Below, piece after piece: positions 5,985-12,491 of a stretch of 12,784 bases of DNA (position 1 is the first letter of the stretch; each line of letters opens with the position of its first letter). Under the pieces are notes generated by a model, which was not told the origin of the DNA, made no database searches, and saw nothing but the letters and a program-made list of their open reading frames with translations. Origin of the DNA: Gammaproteobacteria bacterium (GTDB lineage Bacteria; Pseudomonadota; Gammaproteobacteria; Pseudomonadales; Azotimanducaceae); assembly GCA_018667205.1 (NCBI GenBank), contig JABIVN010000429.1, positions 1-12,784 on the forward strand, in the 5' to 3' direction. A program made the translations under genes and the position numbers.

Positions 5985-6013
5985 TTGACTATTTTCTTTA
6001 CCTAACGTTAGAT
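5985..6013 (+). promoter_or_regulatory. Candidate promoter of the second crotonase
   Basis: TTGACT at 5985-5990 is a 5-of-6 match to the -35 consensus. After exactly 17 bases comes TTAGAT (6008-6013), only a 3-of-6 match to the -10 consensus. The same -35 hexamer occurs in the dehydrogenase promoter further right. A weak -10 overlapped by a palindrome would fit a regulated promoter, though the assignment is tentative. Confidence 0.35.
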
Positions 6014-6018
6014 CTAAC
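6003..6018. promoter_or_regulatory. Overlapping palindromes, possible operator of the second crotonase
   Basis: TAACGTTA (6003-6010) and GTTAGATCTAAC (6007-6018) are both exact palindromes and share four bases. They cover the weak -10 box and lie 23 bases before the crotonase start. Acyl-CoA genes are commonly controlled by TetR- or GntR-type repressors that bind such sites. Which protein binds here is not known. Confidence 0.4.
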
Positions 6019-6041
6019 TTTTAACCAAGGGCTAAGCCGCA

Positions 6042-6836
6042 ATGAATTTTGAAACCATTCTTGTTGATGTCGAAGACGGCATCATGACGATAACGATGAA
6101 CCGCCCAGAACGTTTGAACGCATGGACCCACCAGATGGGTCGTGAAATGGAGGCGGCGCTGAAAGAGGGCAACAGTGACGACAGTGTCGAAGCCTTTGTT
6201 GTAACAGGTACAGGCCGTGGGTTTTGTGCAGGCGCTGACGTGAAAGATCTTTTTCAGGCGCAGGCAGAATCAGGGGAAGCGAGCCAGGACTCCAGGGAAC
6301 CGGGAAACTGGGTTGCGACCGTTAGGAACTCGAAACCGGTGGTCGCCGCGGTAAACGGCGCGGCGATTGGCGTTGGCCTGACCCAGATACTACCAATGGA
6401 TTACATTATCGCCGCATCCGGCGCCAAGCTGAGTTGTCGGTTTATTAAAATGGGGCTTGTGCCGGAACTGGCAAGTTCGCACTTTTTGGTGACCAGGTGT
6501 GGCATGGGGGCTGCCAGCGAGCTCATGCTGTCCGGTAAAACGGTCACTGCCGAAGAGGCAAAAGAGCTTCGGTTGGTAGACAAAGTTGTCGCACCAGAGG
6601 AACTGCTGTCACAAGCATCAGCCGTCGCGAAGTCCATGGGTGAGAATCCTCAGTCTGCCCTGGCAATGGTGAAGGGGCTTATTTTCGAGAACATGACGGA
6701 AACAGACATCCGTCTGGTACAAAAAAGGGAATTGGATGCTCTGATGAAGTGTTATGAGTCTGCTGAACATAAAGAAGCGATCGCAGCGTTTCTGGAAAAG
6801 CGTGATCCTGATTTTAAGGGTGTTCGAGGGACCTAG
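6042..6836 (+). CDS. Crotonase, probable enoyl-CoA isomerase type
   Basis: The 264-residue product is a crotonase by its MNRPERLNAW opening (19-28), oxyanion-hole segments FCAGADVKDL (61-70) and AAIGVGLTQ (107-115), and its overall length. It lacks both hydratase glutamates: the first position is Thr in GVGLTQ, and the usual PE of the second is replaced in SCRFIKMGL. Instead it has GLVPELASS (138-146), where Glu142 matches the single base used by delta3,delta2-enoyl-CoA isomerases. Isomerisation of unsaturated acyl-CoA is thus more likely than hydration. ATG 6042 has AAGGG at 6027-6031, 10 bases away. It stands alone after a 365-base gap, with its own candidate promoter. Isomerase assignment is by active-site pattern; another crotonase chemistry cannot be excluded. 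Confidence 0.85.
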   Translation: MNFETILVDVEDGIMTITMNRPERLNAWTHQMGREMEAALKEGNSDDSVEAFVVTGTGRGFCAGADVKDLFQAQAESGEASQDSREPGNWVATVRNSKPVVAAVNGAAIGVGLTQILPMDYIIAASGAKLSCRFIKMGLVPELASSHFLVTRCGMGAASELMLSGKTVTAEEAKELRLVDKVVAPEELLSQASAVAKSMGENPQSALAMVKGLIFENMTETDIRLVQKRELDALMKCYESAEHKEAIAAFLEKRDPDFKGVRGT

Positions 6837-6970
6837 TTCCCTTTCAAGATGAGTGGATTTCCCTATCGTCTGCTGCATGTAGCTTGCCATCAAAAGCGTA
6901 ATGAGGTCGGCTCTGGCGATATGTTTTACTTTTATACGTTGCTTCGCAGTGATTCAGGGCCTCTTATTCG

Positions 6971-7561
6971 GTGACCTTATTAAAAAAAATTATGGTATGC
7001 ATTATGGTAGTCAGTTCATCGGCCCTCGCTGAGCCTATGCGGATAACGGGTATTGACTCTGTCCATGGCAACGTTCGCTGGCAGGTTGTCAACGACACCG
7101 TTATGGGGGGGCGTTCAGAGAGCCGCTTCGTTTACGAAAATGGGCTGCTTCAATTTAGTGGTCGACTGAATACGAATGGAGGCGGCTTCGCGTCCTTGCG
7201 GAGTAATCGCCAAGACTGGGACTTATCTGAGTTTTCAGTTGTTCGACTTAAGGTGCTTGGCGATGGTCGCCGTTACAGGTTTAGACTCTATGTTGATGGT
7301 GATCGGGCGTCTTATCAAAGTGACTTCTCGACGGCGGTTGGGCAATGGTTGGTGGTAGCGTTACCGATTGATGAGTTTTACGCATCATGGCGTGGACGCC
7401 GTTTGAGCCGTCCTCCCTTGGCTGCGTCTAAGATCTCGGGTGTGGGCTTGATTCTGGCGGATGGCATTGACGGAACCTTTGACCTAGCGCTGGATTGGAT
7501 AGAGTTCGGCCATGTTCTCACCGCCCAGCAGCCAGAGTCATCTGAGGAAGGGCCCCAATGA
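6971..7561 (+). CDS. Exported CIA30-family protein
   Basis: The family is named after the mitochondrial complex I assembly factor CIA30 and has a galactose-binding-like beta-sandwich. The bacterial members have no settled function. The 196-residue product starts with a Sec signal peptide (basic TLLKK, then a hydrophobic core) and a likely cleavage after ALA at residue 20. The mature part shows the family signature WQVVNDTVMGGRSES (37-51), then GGGFASLR (71-78), YRFRLYVDGDRASYQSDF (101-118) and a closing GTFDLALDWIEFG. GTG 6971 was chosen because it gives a complete signal peptide with AGGG at 6956-6959; ATG 6992 would cut off the basic part. It overlaps the next gene by ATGA (7558-7561), so the two are coupled. 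A periplasmic binding or scaffold role is inferred. Confidence 0.85.
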   Translation: MTLLKKIMVCIMVVSSSALAEPMRITGIDSVHGNVRWQVVNDTVMGGRSESRFVYENGLLQFSGRLNTNGGGFASLRSNRQDWDLSEFSVVRLKVLGDGRRYRFRLYVDGDRASYQSDFSTAVGQWLVVALPIDEFYASWRGRRLSRPPLAASKISGVGLILADGIDGTFDLALDWIEFGHVLTAQQPESSEEGPQ

Positions 7562-8307
7562 AGCGCATCTTGTTACGGGTGGCCAGCCTGATCGTTTTGT
7601 CCAGCCCCGCCAGCTTTGCGTCAGACCTTTCCGACAGCGGCTATCGTGCCGGCAAGCCCGACAGAGAGGGTATTGGCAAGTACTACATGGGTAGGCAAAT
7701 CTCTCATGTAATGGGCCATTTGGGTGCATCTTGGCTGGAACGTGGGGTCCGCCAGCGCGAAGAGCGCACCGACCTTCTTATCGCTAATCTGCCCTTGGAA
7801 GATAGTTCTGTTGTCGCTGACATAGGCGCTGGAACCGGTTTCTTCAGCTTTCCTGTTGCGCGGCGCGTGCCTGCTGGGCGTGTGTTCGCGGTAGACATAC
7901 AACAGGAAATGCTCGACATCATTGAAAGGCGTAAGGCGAAAGGGGGCGGTAGTAACATTGAGACAGTTCTGGGATCAACCACAAACCCTAATCTGCCGGC
8001 AGAAACAGTTGATCTTGCGTTTATTGTTGATGCTTACCACGAGTTTTCCTACCCGCTGGAAATGAGCCAGGCTATATTTTCGGCGCTCAAGCCGGGTGGT
8101 AGATTGGTGTTGATTGAATATCGGGGAGAAGATGCCGCCGTACCCATTAAGCGATTACACAAGATGACGCAACAACAAGCGCGCAAAGAGATGGGGGCCG
8201 TAGGGTTTCTTTGGGAGGACACCCTTGATTTCTTGCCACAACAGCACTTCATGATTTTTACCAAACCCCAGGACATGCCGGGGCCGCATCACACCGTCAG
8301 ACATTAA
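7558..8307 (+). CDS. Secreted class I SAM-dependent methyltransferase-fold protein
   Basis: The 249-residue product has a classic signal peptide (MKRILLRVASLIVLSSPASFA, cleavage expected after Ala21). A full Rossmann-type methyltransferase core follows: motif I VADIGAGTGFFSFPVA (86-101), the acidic end of strand 2 in VFAVDIQQEML (109-119), motif IV AFIVDAYHEF (154-163) and LKPGGRLVLIEYR (177-189). An N-terminal Tyr/Arg/His-rich part (GKYYMGRQISHVMGHLGASW) precedes the core and resembles a family region rather than a second domain. ATG 7558 overlaps the CIA30 stop by 4 bases with a GGAAGG site before it. SAM is not known to be plentiful in the periplasm, so either it binds another ligand, SAM is supplied, or the leader is a membrane anchor. 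Fold is certain; location and substrate are not. Confidence 0.88.
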   Translation: MKRILLRVASLIVLSSPASFASDLSDSGYRAGKPDREGIGKYYMGRQISHVMGHLGASWLERGVRQREERTDLLIANLPLEDSSVVADIGAGTGFFSFPVARRVPAGRVFAVDIQQEMLDIIERRKAKGGGSNIETVLGSTTNPNLPAETVDLAFIVDAYHEFSYPLEMSQAIFSALKPGGRLVLIEYRGEDAAVPIKRLHKMTQQQARKEMGAVGFLWEDTLDFLPQQHFMIFTKPQDMPGPHHTVRH

Positions 8308-8621
8308 TCACCTATGGTCGCCGAACGGTTCTGGCTTACCCTGTAATCCCAAAAAACAGCATATCGTTATCAAATGGATAAAAACTGCGTTGGTTCTTTC
8401 TATCCTGGGTGGTGAATGAAACCTCTAAACTTCGAATGACACCGCTCAAGTCAGTGGGTCGCGAGCTGGCTTGATAAGATCTCACGAATCGGAGACGGCC
8501 GTTGCTTGAAAGACTCCTATATCTTGCAGATCGGACAACGTTGTCCTGTTTCTTGGCAAGTTTTACGCCCCCGTGCAGATCTCTGGCGTGCGCACAGGCA
8601 AGCCAGACCTGAAGAGATGGG
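8308..8621. other. Convergent intergenic stretch
   Basis: These 314 bases separate the plus-strand methyltransferase from the minus-strand transporter. No credible gene was seen. They hold an exact 14-base palindrome (8533-8546) and a second hairpin with TCTGGC at 8582-8587 and GCCAGA at 8602-8607. Neither has a strong T-run, but one or both may end transcription from the two sides. Confidence 0.6.
8533..8546. terminator. Weak candidate terminator or palindromic site
   Basis: GGACAACGTTGTCC is an exact palindrome and is followed on the plus strand by TGTTTCTT. As RNA it would form a 5-base stem with a 4-base loop before a U-rich stretch. Stem length is marginal, so a protein-binding site is an equal alternative. 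Confidence 0.3.
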
Positions 8622-9851
8622 CTAGCGGGACTTGAAAGAAGGGGATGTATATTTCCATAGGTCAGTGAACGCGAAGCCGTAGATACAAAGTGCTGCGGAG
8701 ACGAAAATGGCAGGCAGCATTGCGTTCATGGTACCGAAGCTTTCAATGATAAAACCAATGATCAATGCCCCAACGGGCATGCTGCCCATCATTCCCAGTG
8801 TATAAACACTCAATACCCGTGCCAGATACTCTGGTTCGCTCGCCTCCTGCATGATGGCGCGAGAAAGGTTGGTGGTGACTCCCATGTTCAATCCCCAGAC
8901 AAACAATACGATCATCAGCACCCACCATTCCGGCTGAATCCAGACCAGGTAGATGATGAAGATTCTAGTGAACTGCATAATAAGGAACCACAAGCCCGGT
9001 TTTTCCAGTGGCATGACACGAAATTGGATGACGTTGGATATGGTCGCACCGGCGTAGAACACGATCATAATGGTGGCAAGACCCAGTGCATCGCCGTCGT
9101 AGATGCGCTTTACAATAAAGGGTAAGGCGGTCATAAAGGCGCCGGCGTTGAAAACACCTGAGGTAAAGGTAATGATCAGTGTGTTAAAAATATCCTTGTT
9201 TTGGTACGAGGCTCGGAATCCATCGAGCATGCTGTCGAAGGTTGAAGTTTTATTAACGCTTCGCGTTATTGGAAGAGGGGCTATTTTCATCACGGTCAGG
9301 GCGCCCAGCACCAGACTGGCGGACTGAATCAATAAGATATCGCCTACACCAACAATCTCCATTTGACCGGCTAGAACCAGCCCCAGCATCTGGACAATAA
9401 AGCCCACCGCCGTTGCTGCCGTAACACCGCGCTGAACATCGGAACCGACGACCCGATTCAGGATGGCCTGTTGGGCCGGGCTGCTAAATGAAATCGCTGT
9501 ACTCATTGCAATACCGAACAGGCTAACCGTCCAGATGTTCAGTAGATCAATTTCTGTCATTCCAAACAGGGCAAGTGGGAACAGCCAAGCGACGGCGTAT
9601 ACCTTGAGCAGGAAAGATCTTGCATCGGTTCGGTCTGCGCTGGCGCCCCCCCATAGCATTAGGACAATGCCCGGCAGCCCGATGACAGCCTGGATCATGC
9701 CTACTTGATCTGCAGGTAGCAGAAGAATGCCGACTAGCAGCCAGCTCAGCAATAATTGCTGCATGGCAGTCGCCGTGCCTGTGAAGGCCGTGGTTCCAAG
9801 GTAAATTCTAAACTGTGAATTTTGCCAGAGGCTGGTGAACTGCTCGTTCAA
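8622..9851 (-). CDS. MFS transporter (EntS/MFS_3-like exporter)
   Basis: The protein is a 12-span major facilitator. It opens with NEQFTSLWQNSQFRIYLGTT, the usual short cytoplasmic lead-in (LW.N..FR) before span 1. The conserved loop 2-3 motif appears as GGASADRTDAR, and SSPAQQAILNRVV and PEYLARVLSVY are typical of EntS-like, MFS_3 family exporters. I place the start at TTG 9851 (409 residues) because this gives the standard MFS N-terminus and has AGAAG a few bases upstream. The frame stays open to GTG 9965, which would add 38 residues with an extra hydrophobic segment and no ribosome binding site; ATG 9926 is a third option. Substrate is unknown. It diverges from the dehydrogenase-tetR-icmF operon across a region with two palindromes, so shared control and export of a related acid or toxic compound are plausible. 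Confidence 0.85.
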   Translation of the reverse strand: MNEQFTSLWQNSQFRIYLGTTAFTGTATAMQQLLLSWLLVGILLLPADQVGMIQAVIGLPGIVLMLWGGASADRTDARSFLLKVYAVAWLFPLALFGMTEIDLLNIWTVSLFGIAMSTAISFSSPAQQAILNRVVGSDVQRGVTAATAVGFIVQMLGLVLAGQMEIVGVGDILLIQSASLVLGALTVMKIAPLPITRSVNKTSTFDSMLDGFRASYQNKDIFNTLIITFTSGVFNAGAFMTALPFIVKRIYDGDALGLATIMIVFYAGATISNVIQFRVMPLEKPGLWFLIMQFTRIFIIYLVWIQPEWWVLMIVLFVWGLNMGVTTNLSRAIMQEASEPEYLARVLSVYTLGMMGSMPVGALIIGFIIESFGTMNAMLPAIFVSAALCIYGFAFTDLWKYTSPSFKSR

Positions 9852-9864
9852 ATGTCTGCTTCTA

Positions 9865-9900
9865 TAATGGGTCAGGGTAATGAAATGGATGAGGGTAATG
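9865..9900. repeat. Two imperfect 18-base direct repeats at the transporter start
   Basis: The units 9865-9882 and 9883-9900 match at 15 of 18 bases and share GGGTAATG exactly. They lie just upstream of the preferred transporter start, or inside its N-terminal extension if GTG 9965 is used, where they would encode a repeated six-residue hydrophobic block. They could be a direct-repeat operator or a simple duplication. Confidence 0.6.
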
Positions 9901-9985
9901 AGCGTGCCCACAGTCAGACTAACCATTGGACACACCAATCGCCAGAAATTTATCGAGCGAAGCACATAGTGGACAAAGCAGTCAC

Positions 9986-10001
9986 TTAGAGCGCGTTCTA
10001 A
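9986..10001. promoter_or_regulatory. Imperfect palindrome in the divergent promoter region
   Basis: TTAGA at 9986-9990 and TCTAA at 9997-10001 flank GCGCGT, so 14 of 16 positions are symmetric. It lies between the transporter and the dehydrogenase promoter, 16 bases from the 21-base inverted repeat. It may be a second regulator site, on the transporter side. Confidence 0.35.
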
Positions 10002-10014
10002 ATCGGGGTGTAAA

Positions 10015-10043
10015 TTGACTTGCTTGCTTCAAGCAAGTATCTT
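10015..10043 (+). promoter_or_regulatory. Sigma-70 promoter of the dehydrogenase-tetR-icmF operon
   Basis: TTGACT (10015-10020, 5 of 6) and TATCTT (10038-10043, 4 of 6) are separated by exactly 17 bases. Transcription would begin about 10050, leaving a leader of some 25 bases before ATG 10074. This argues against the upstream TTG at 10020 as start codon, because it lies inside the -35 box. Confidence 0.7.
10018..10038. promoter_or_regulatory. 21-base inverted repeat between -35 and -10, probable TetR operator
   Basis: ACTTGCTTG (10018-10026) and CAAGCAAGT (10030-10038) are perfect 9-base arms around CTT. The element fills the promoter spacer and touches both boxes, so a bound dimer would block RNA polymerase. 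The second gene of the operon encodes a TetR-family protein, the natural candidate for binding here and regulating its own operon. The repeat is seen; the regulator match is inferred. Confidence 0.7.
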
Positions 10044-10073
10044 TACGCCACTACTCATGATGTTGATATAAAG

Positions 10074-11849
10074 ATGGCAGATTACATAGCACCCGCCCGA
10101 GAAATCGGGTTTGTGGTCAATGAACTTTTAGACTATCCAAGACTGGCCTCACTTGCTGATTTCGCAGATGCAACAGAGGAGTTGACCGGCGCAATTCTGG
10201 ATGAAGCTGGGAAATTTGCAGCGCAGGTGCTCTCACCCCTTAATAAAGTTGGTGATCAGCAAGGCGTGCGGATGGACGGCGATACGATTAAGACAGCCGA
10301 TGGTTTCGCTCAAGCCTACCAGATGTTCGTCGATAACCAGTGGCTAAGTCTTGCACAAAACCCACAGTATGGTGGGCAGGGTTTACCCTTTCTGATTCAT
10401 CTTGCTGCGGCTGAAATGTGGAATAGTGCGTGTACATCAATGGCACTGTGTCCGATGCTCACTGCTGGCGGCATTGATGCTCTGGTGGCTCATGCCAGTG
10501 ATGAATTAAAGGAAAAATATCTCCCCAACCTGATTACGGGGAAATGGACCGCGACAATGAATCTGACTGAGCCTCATGCCGGTTCAGACCTGTCGACGTT
10601 AAAGACGCGCGCAGAACCAGCAGGAGACCATTACCTGATAAAAGGTCAGAAAATTTATATCACCTGGGGTGAGCATGATATGACAGACAACATTGTCCAT
10701 ATCGTATTGGCTCCGATGACTGATGCGCCTCCGGGAAATAAGGGTCTGTCGTTGTTCCTGGTACCGAAGTTTTTGGTTAACGAGGATGGTTCCCTGGGTG
10801 AACGGAACGATGTTCGTGTGATGTCGACCGAACACAAGCTTGGTATTCATGCCAGCCCTACCTGTGTGATGGGCTTTGGTGAAAATGGGGGTGCGATTGG
10901 CTACCTGATTGGTGAACCGGGTGATGGACTTGCGTGTATGTTCACCTTGATGAACCACGCGCGTCTGGAAGTAGGCCTTCAGGGTGTCGCGCTCTCTGAG
11001 CGGTCGTACCAGGATGCTTTAGGTTACGCCAAGGACCGAGTTCAGGGCCGAGACTCAGAAACAGGGGAACCTGCCGCTATTATCCAGCATGCAGATGTTC
11101 AGCGAATGTTGATGTGCATGAAATCTCTGACCGAGGCGATGCGTGGCCTCACTTATGATGGCGCGTTTGCCCACGACTTTCGAATCCACGGCAAAGATGA
11201 AGATGAGAGGCGGCATTTCAACGAGCGTTTCGCGCTGTTAACGCCGTTGGTCAAAGCCTGGTGTACAGAGCTGGTTAATGAAGTTACTTCGATTGGTATC
11301 CAGGTCCATGGTGGCATGGGCTTTATTGAAGAGACCGGTGCAGCGCAGCATTACAGGGACGCACGAATTTCTTCTATCTATGAAGGTACTAATGGTATTC
11401 AGGCGAACGACCTGGTTGGCCGGAAGGTGTTGCGGGATCAGGGGGCGGCGCTGGGGTCCTACCTTGAAGAAATTTTGGAAACTGCAGAGCGAATCGAATC
11501 CGATGAAAGGCTCAAACCGATTGCGGTCAAATTAAAAGAAGCAGTGGAAAACCTACAGTCTGCTTCGCACTATGTCATTGAAAATGCTCCGAGCAGCCAG
11601 AAGTTCGTTGGCGCTGTCGCCTACAATTTCCTGATGATGATGGGTTATGTTGCTGGTGCCTGGTATATGGCCAGGTCCGCTGAGAAAGCCGTGGCGGAAC
11701 TGGAAGGCTCGGACAAGGCTTTTTATGAAAGGAAACTGGCGTCGGTGAACTTTTACTTCGCGCAAATCCTTCCCCGGCACAAGGGTTACCAGGAAGCGGT
11801 AATATCGGGCGCAGAAATTGGTGTTTCACTCAATGAAGCGTGTTTCTAA
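10074..11849 (+). CDS. Acyl-CoA dehydrogenase, DmdC-like long form
   Basis: FAD-dependent acyl-CoA dehydrogenases introduce the 2,3 double bond in acyl-CoA and pass electrons to ETF. At 591 residues this is the long form with an extra C-terminal domain (AcylCoA_dehyd-like plus C-terminal extension), as in DmdC, 3-methylmercaptopropionyl-CoA dehydrogenase. The FAD/substrate motif MNLTEPHAGSDLSTLK and KIYITWGEHDMTDN are in the middle domain. QVHGGMGFIEETGAAQHYRD and SIYEGTNGIQANDLVGRK follow, with Glu437 of YEGT as the expected catalytic base. ATG 10074 gives MADYIAPAREIGFVVNE, the standard family N-terminus, though its ribosome binding site is poor. The tetR start is 3 bases after its stop. 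The icmF context suggests a butyryl-, isobutyryl- or similar short acyl-CoA substrate; a DMSP role cannot be claimed from similarity alone. Confidence 0.93.
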   Translation: MADYIAPAREIGFVVNELLDYPRLASLADFADATEELTGAILDEAGKFAAQVLSPLNKVGDQQGVRMDGDTIKTADGFAQAYQMFVDNQWLSLAQNPQYGGQGLPFLIHLAAAEMWNSACTSMALCPMLTAGGIDALVAHASDELKEKYLPNLITGKWTATMNLTEPHAGSDLSTLKTRAEPAGDHYLIKGQKIYITWGEHDMTDNIVHIVLAPMTDAPPGNKGLSLFLVPKFLVNEDGSLGERNDVRVMSTEHKLGIHASPTCVMGFGENGGAIGYLIGEPGDGLACMFTLMNHARLEVGLQGVALSERSYQDALGYAKDRVQGRDSETGEPAAIIQHADVQRMLMCMKSLTEAMRGLTYDGAFAHDFRIHGKDEDERRHFNERFALLTPLVKAWCTELVNEVTSIGIQVHGGMGFIEETGAAQHYRDARISSIYEGTNGIQANDLVGRKVLRDQGAALGSYLEEILETAERIESDERLKPIAVKLKEAVENLQSASHYVIENAPSSQKFVGAVAYNFLMMMGYVAGAWYMARSAEKAVAELEGSDKAFYERKLASVNFYFAQILPRHKGYQEAVISGAEIGVSLNEACF

Positions 11850-11852
11850 ACG

Positions 11853-12488
11853 ATGATCTTGAAGAGCCGGATCGCGCGCCTTACGCAGGCTGAGCGCACG
11901 GGGATTTCGGACAATCGGATGCTTGAGGCGGCGGTTGAGCTGATTGTAGATCGCGGGCCGGCGGCGACCAGCCTAAAAGAGGTTGGGTTAAAAGCAGGTT
12001 ATTCCAGGGGTCTTGCCGGGCAAAGGTTCGGCTCGAAAGATAAGTTGTTTTCCTTCGTATTACGTCAGGTCGGTGACAGCTGGCTCGCACAATTAAAGCA
12101 AAGTACTCACCAGCAAACGGGTCTTGCTGCTATTCATGATGCGTTGGATGAGCACTATGAGTTTTGTGTCGAGGCCCCTAACCAGGTCCGCGCTTTTTAT
12201 ACGCTCTGGTTTGAATCGGTTAATGCGGGTTCTGAACTCACAGAGATTATTGGCAACATTCATAACCGGCGTCATCAAGACGTCTTTGCCTGGATCATGA
12301 CTGATTCAGCAGTGGGCGAGCGAATTAAGTCCAATGCCGATGCCATTGCAGGACAGTTTTGCGCCTCGGTCATTGGGATTGTTTACTATTGGTTGGCGAA
12401 CCCATCGGACCTGAAAGAAACCCGGAAACTACACGATAACTTAAAGAAAACAATGACGCTGATGCTTGCGTCGAAACAAGAGGAATAA
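11853..12488 (+). CDS. TetR/AcrR-family transcriptional regulator
   Basis: The 211-residue protein has the N-terminal TetR DNA-binding domain. NRMLEAAVELIVDRGPAATS (21-40) forms helix 1 and the turn, followed by the helix-turn-helix LKEVGLKAGYSRGLAGQRFG (41-60) and the closing SKDKLFSFVL. The remaining 140 residues are the variable, ligand-binding all-helical part, with a Trp/Phe/Tyr-rich centre (FYTLWFESVNAG). It starts 3 bases after the dehydrogenase gene and ends 3 bases before icmF, so it is expressed with them. Its probable operator is the 10018-10038 inverted repeat in the operon promoter, giving autoregulation. The likely inducer is an acyl-CoA or free acid of the pathway, by analogy with other TetR proteins in acyl-CoA operons. 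Start ATG 11853 has a weak ribosome binding site, consistent with coupling. Confidence 0.9.
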   Translation: MILKSRIARLTQAERTGISDNRMLEAAVELIVDRGPAATSLKEVGLKAGYSRGLAGQRFGSKDKLFSFVLRQVGDSWLAQLKQSTHQQTGLAAIHDALDEHYEFCVEAPNQVRAFYTLWFESVNAGSELTEIIGNIHNRRHQDVFAWIMTDSAVGERIKSNADAIAGQFCASVIGIVYYWLANPSDLKETRKLHDNLKKTMTLMLASKQEE

Positions 12489-12491
12489 CTC

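Larger units (their letters stand above)
5677..6041. other. Intergenic stretch between the two crotonases
   Basis: These 365 bases carry a possible 38-codon membrane peptide frame (5822-5938), a candidate promoter (5985-6013) and two overlapping palindromes (6003-6018) before the second crotonase. No terminator with a T-run was seen after the first crotonase. The first 140 bases show no feature I can support. Confidence 0.5.

Noticed and set aside
10020..10073. Earlier start of the acyl-CoA dehydrogenase at TTG 10020
   Set aside because: It would lie inside the -35 box and operator, has no ribosome binding site, and adds residues ahead of the standard MADY... family N-terminus.
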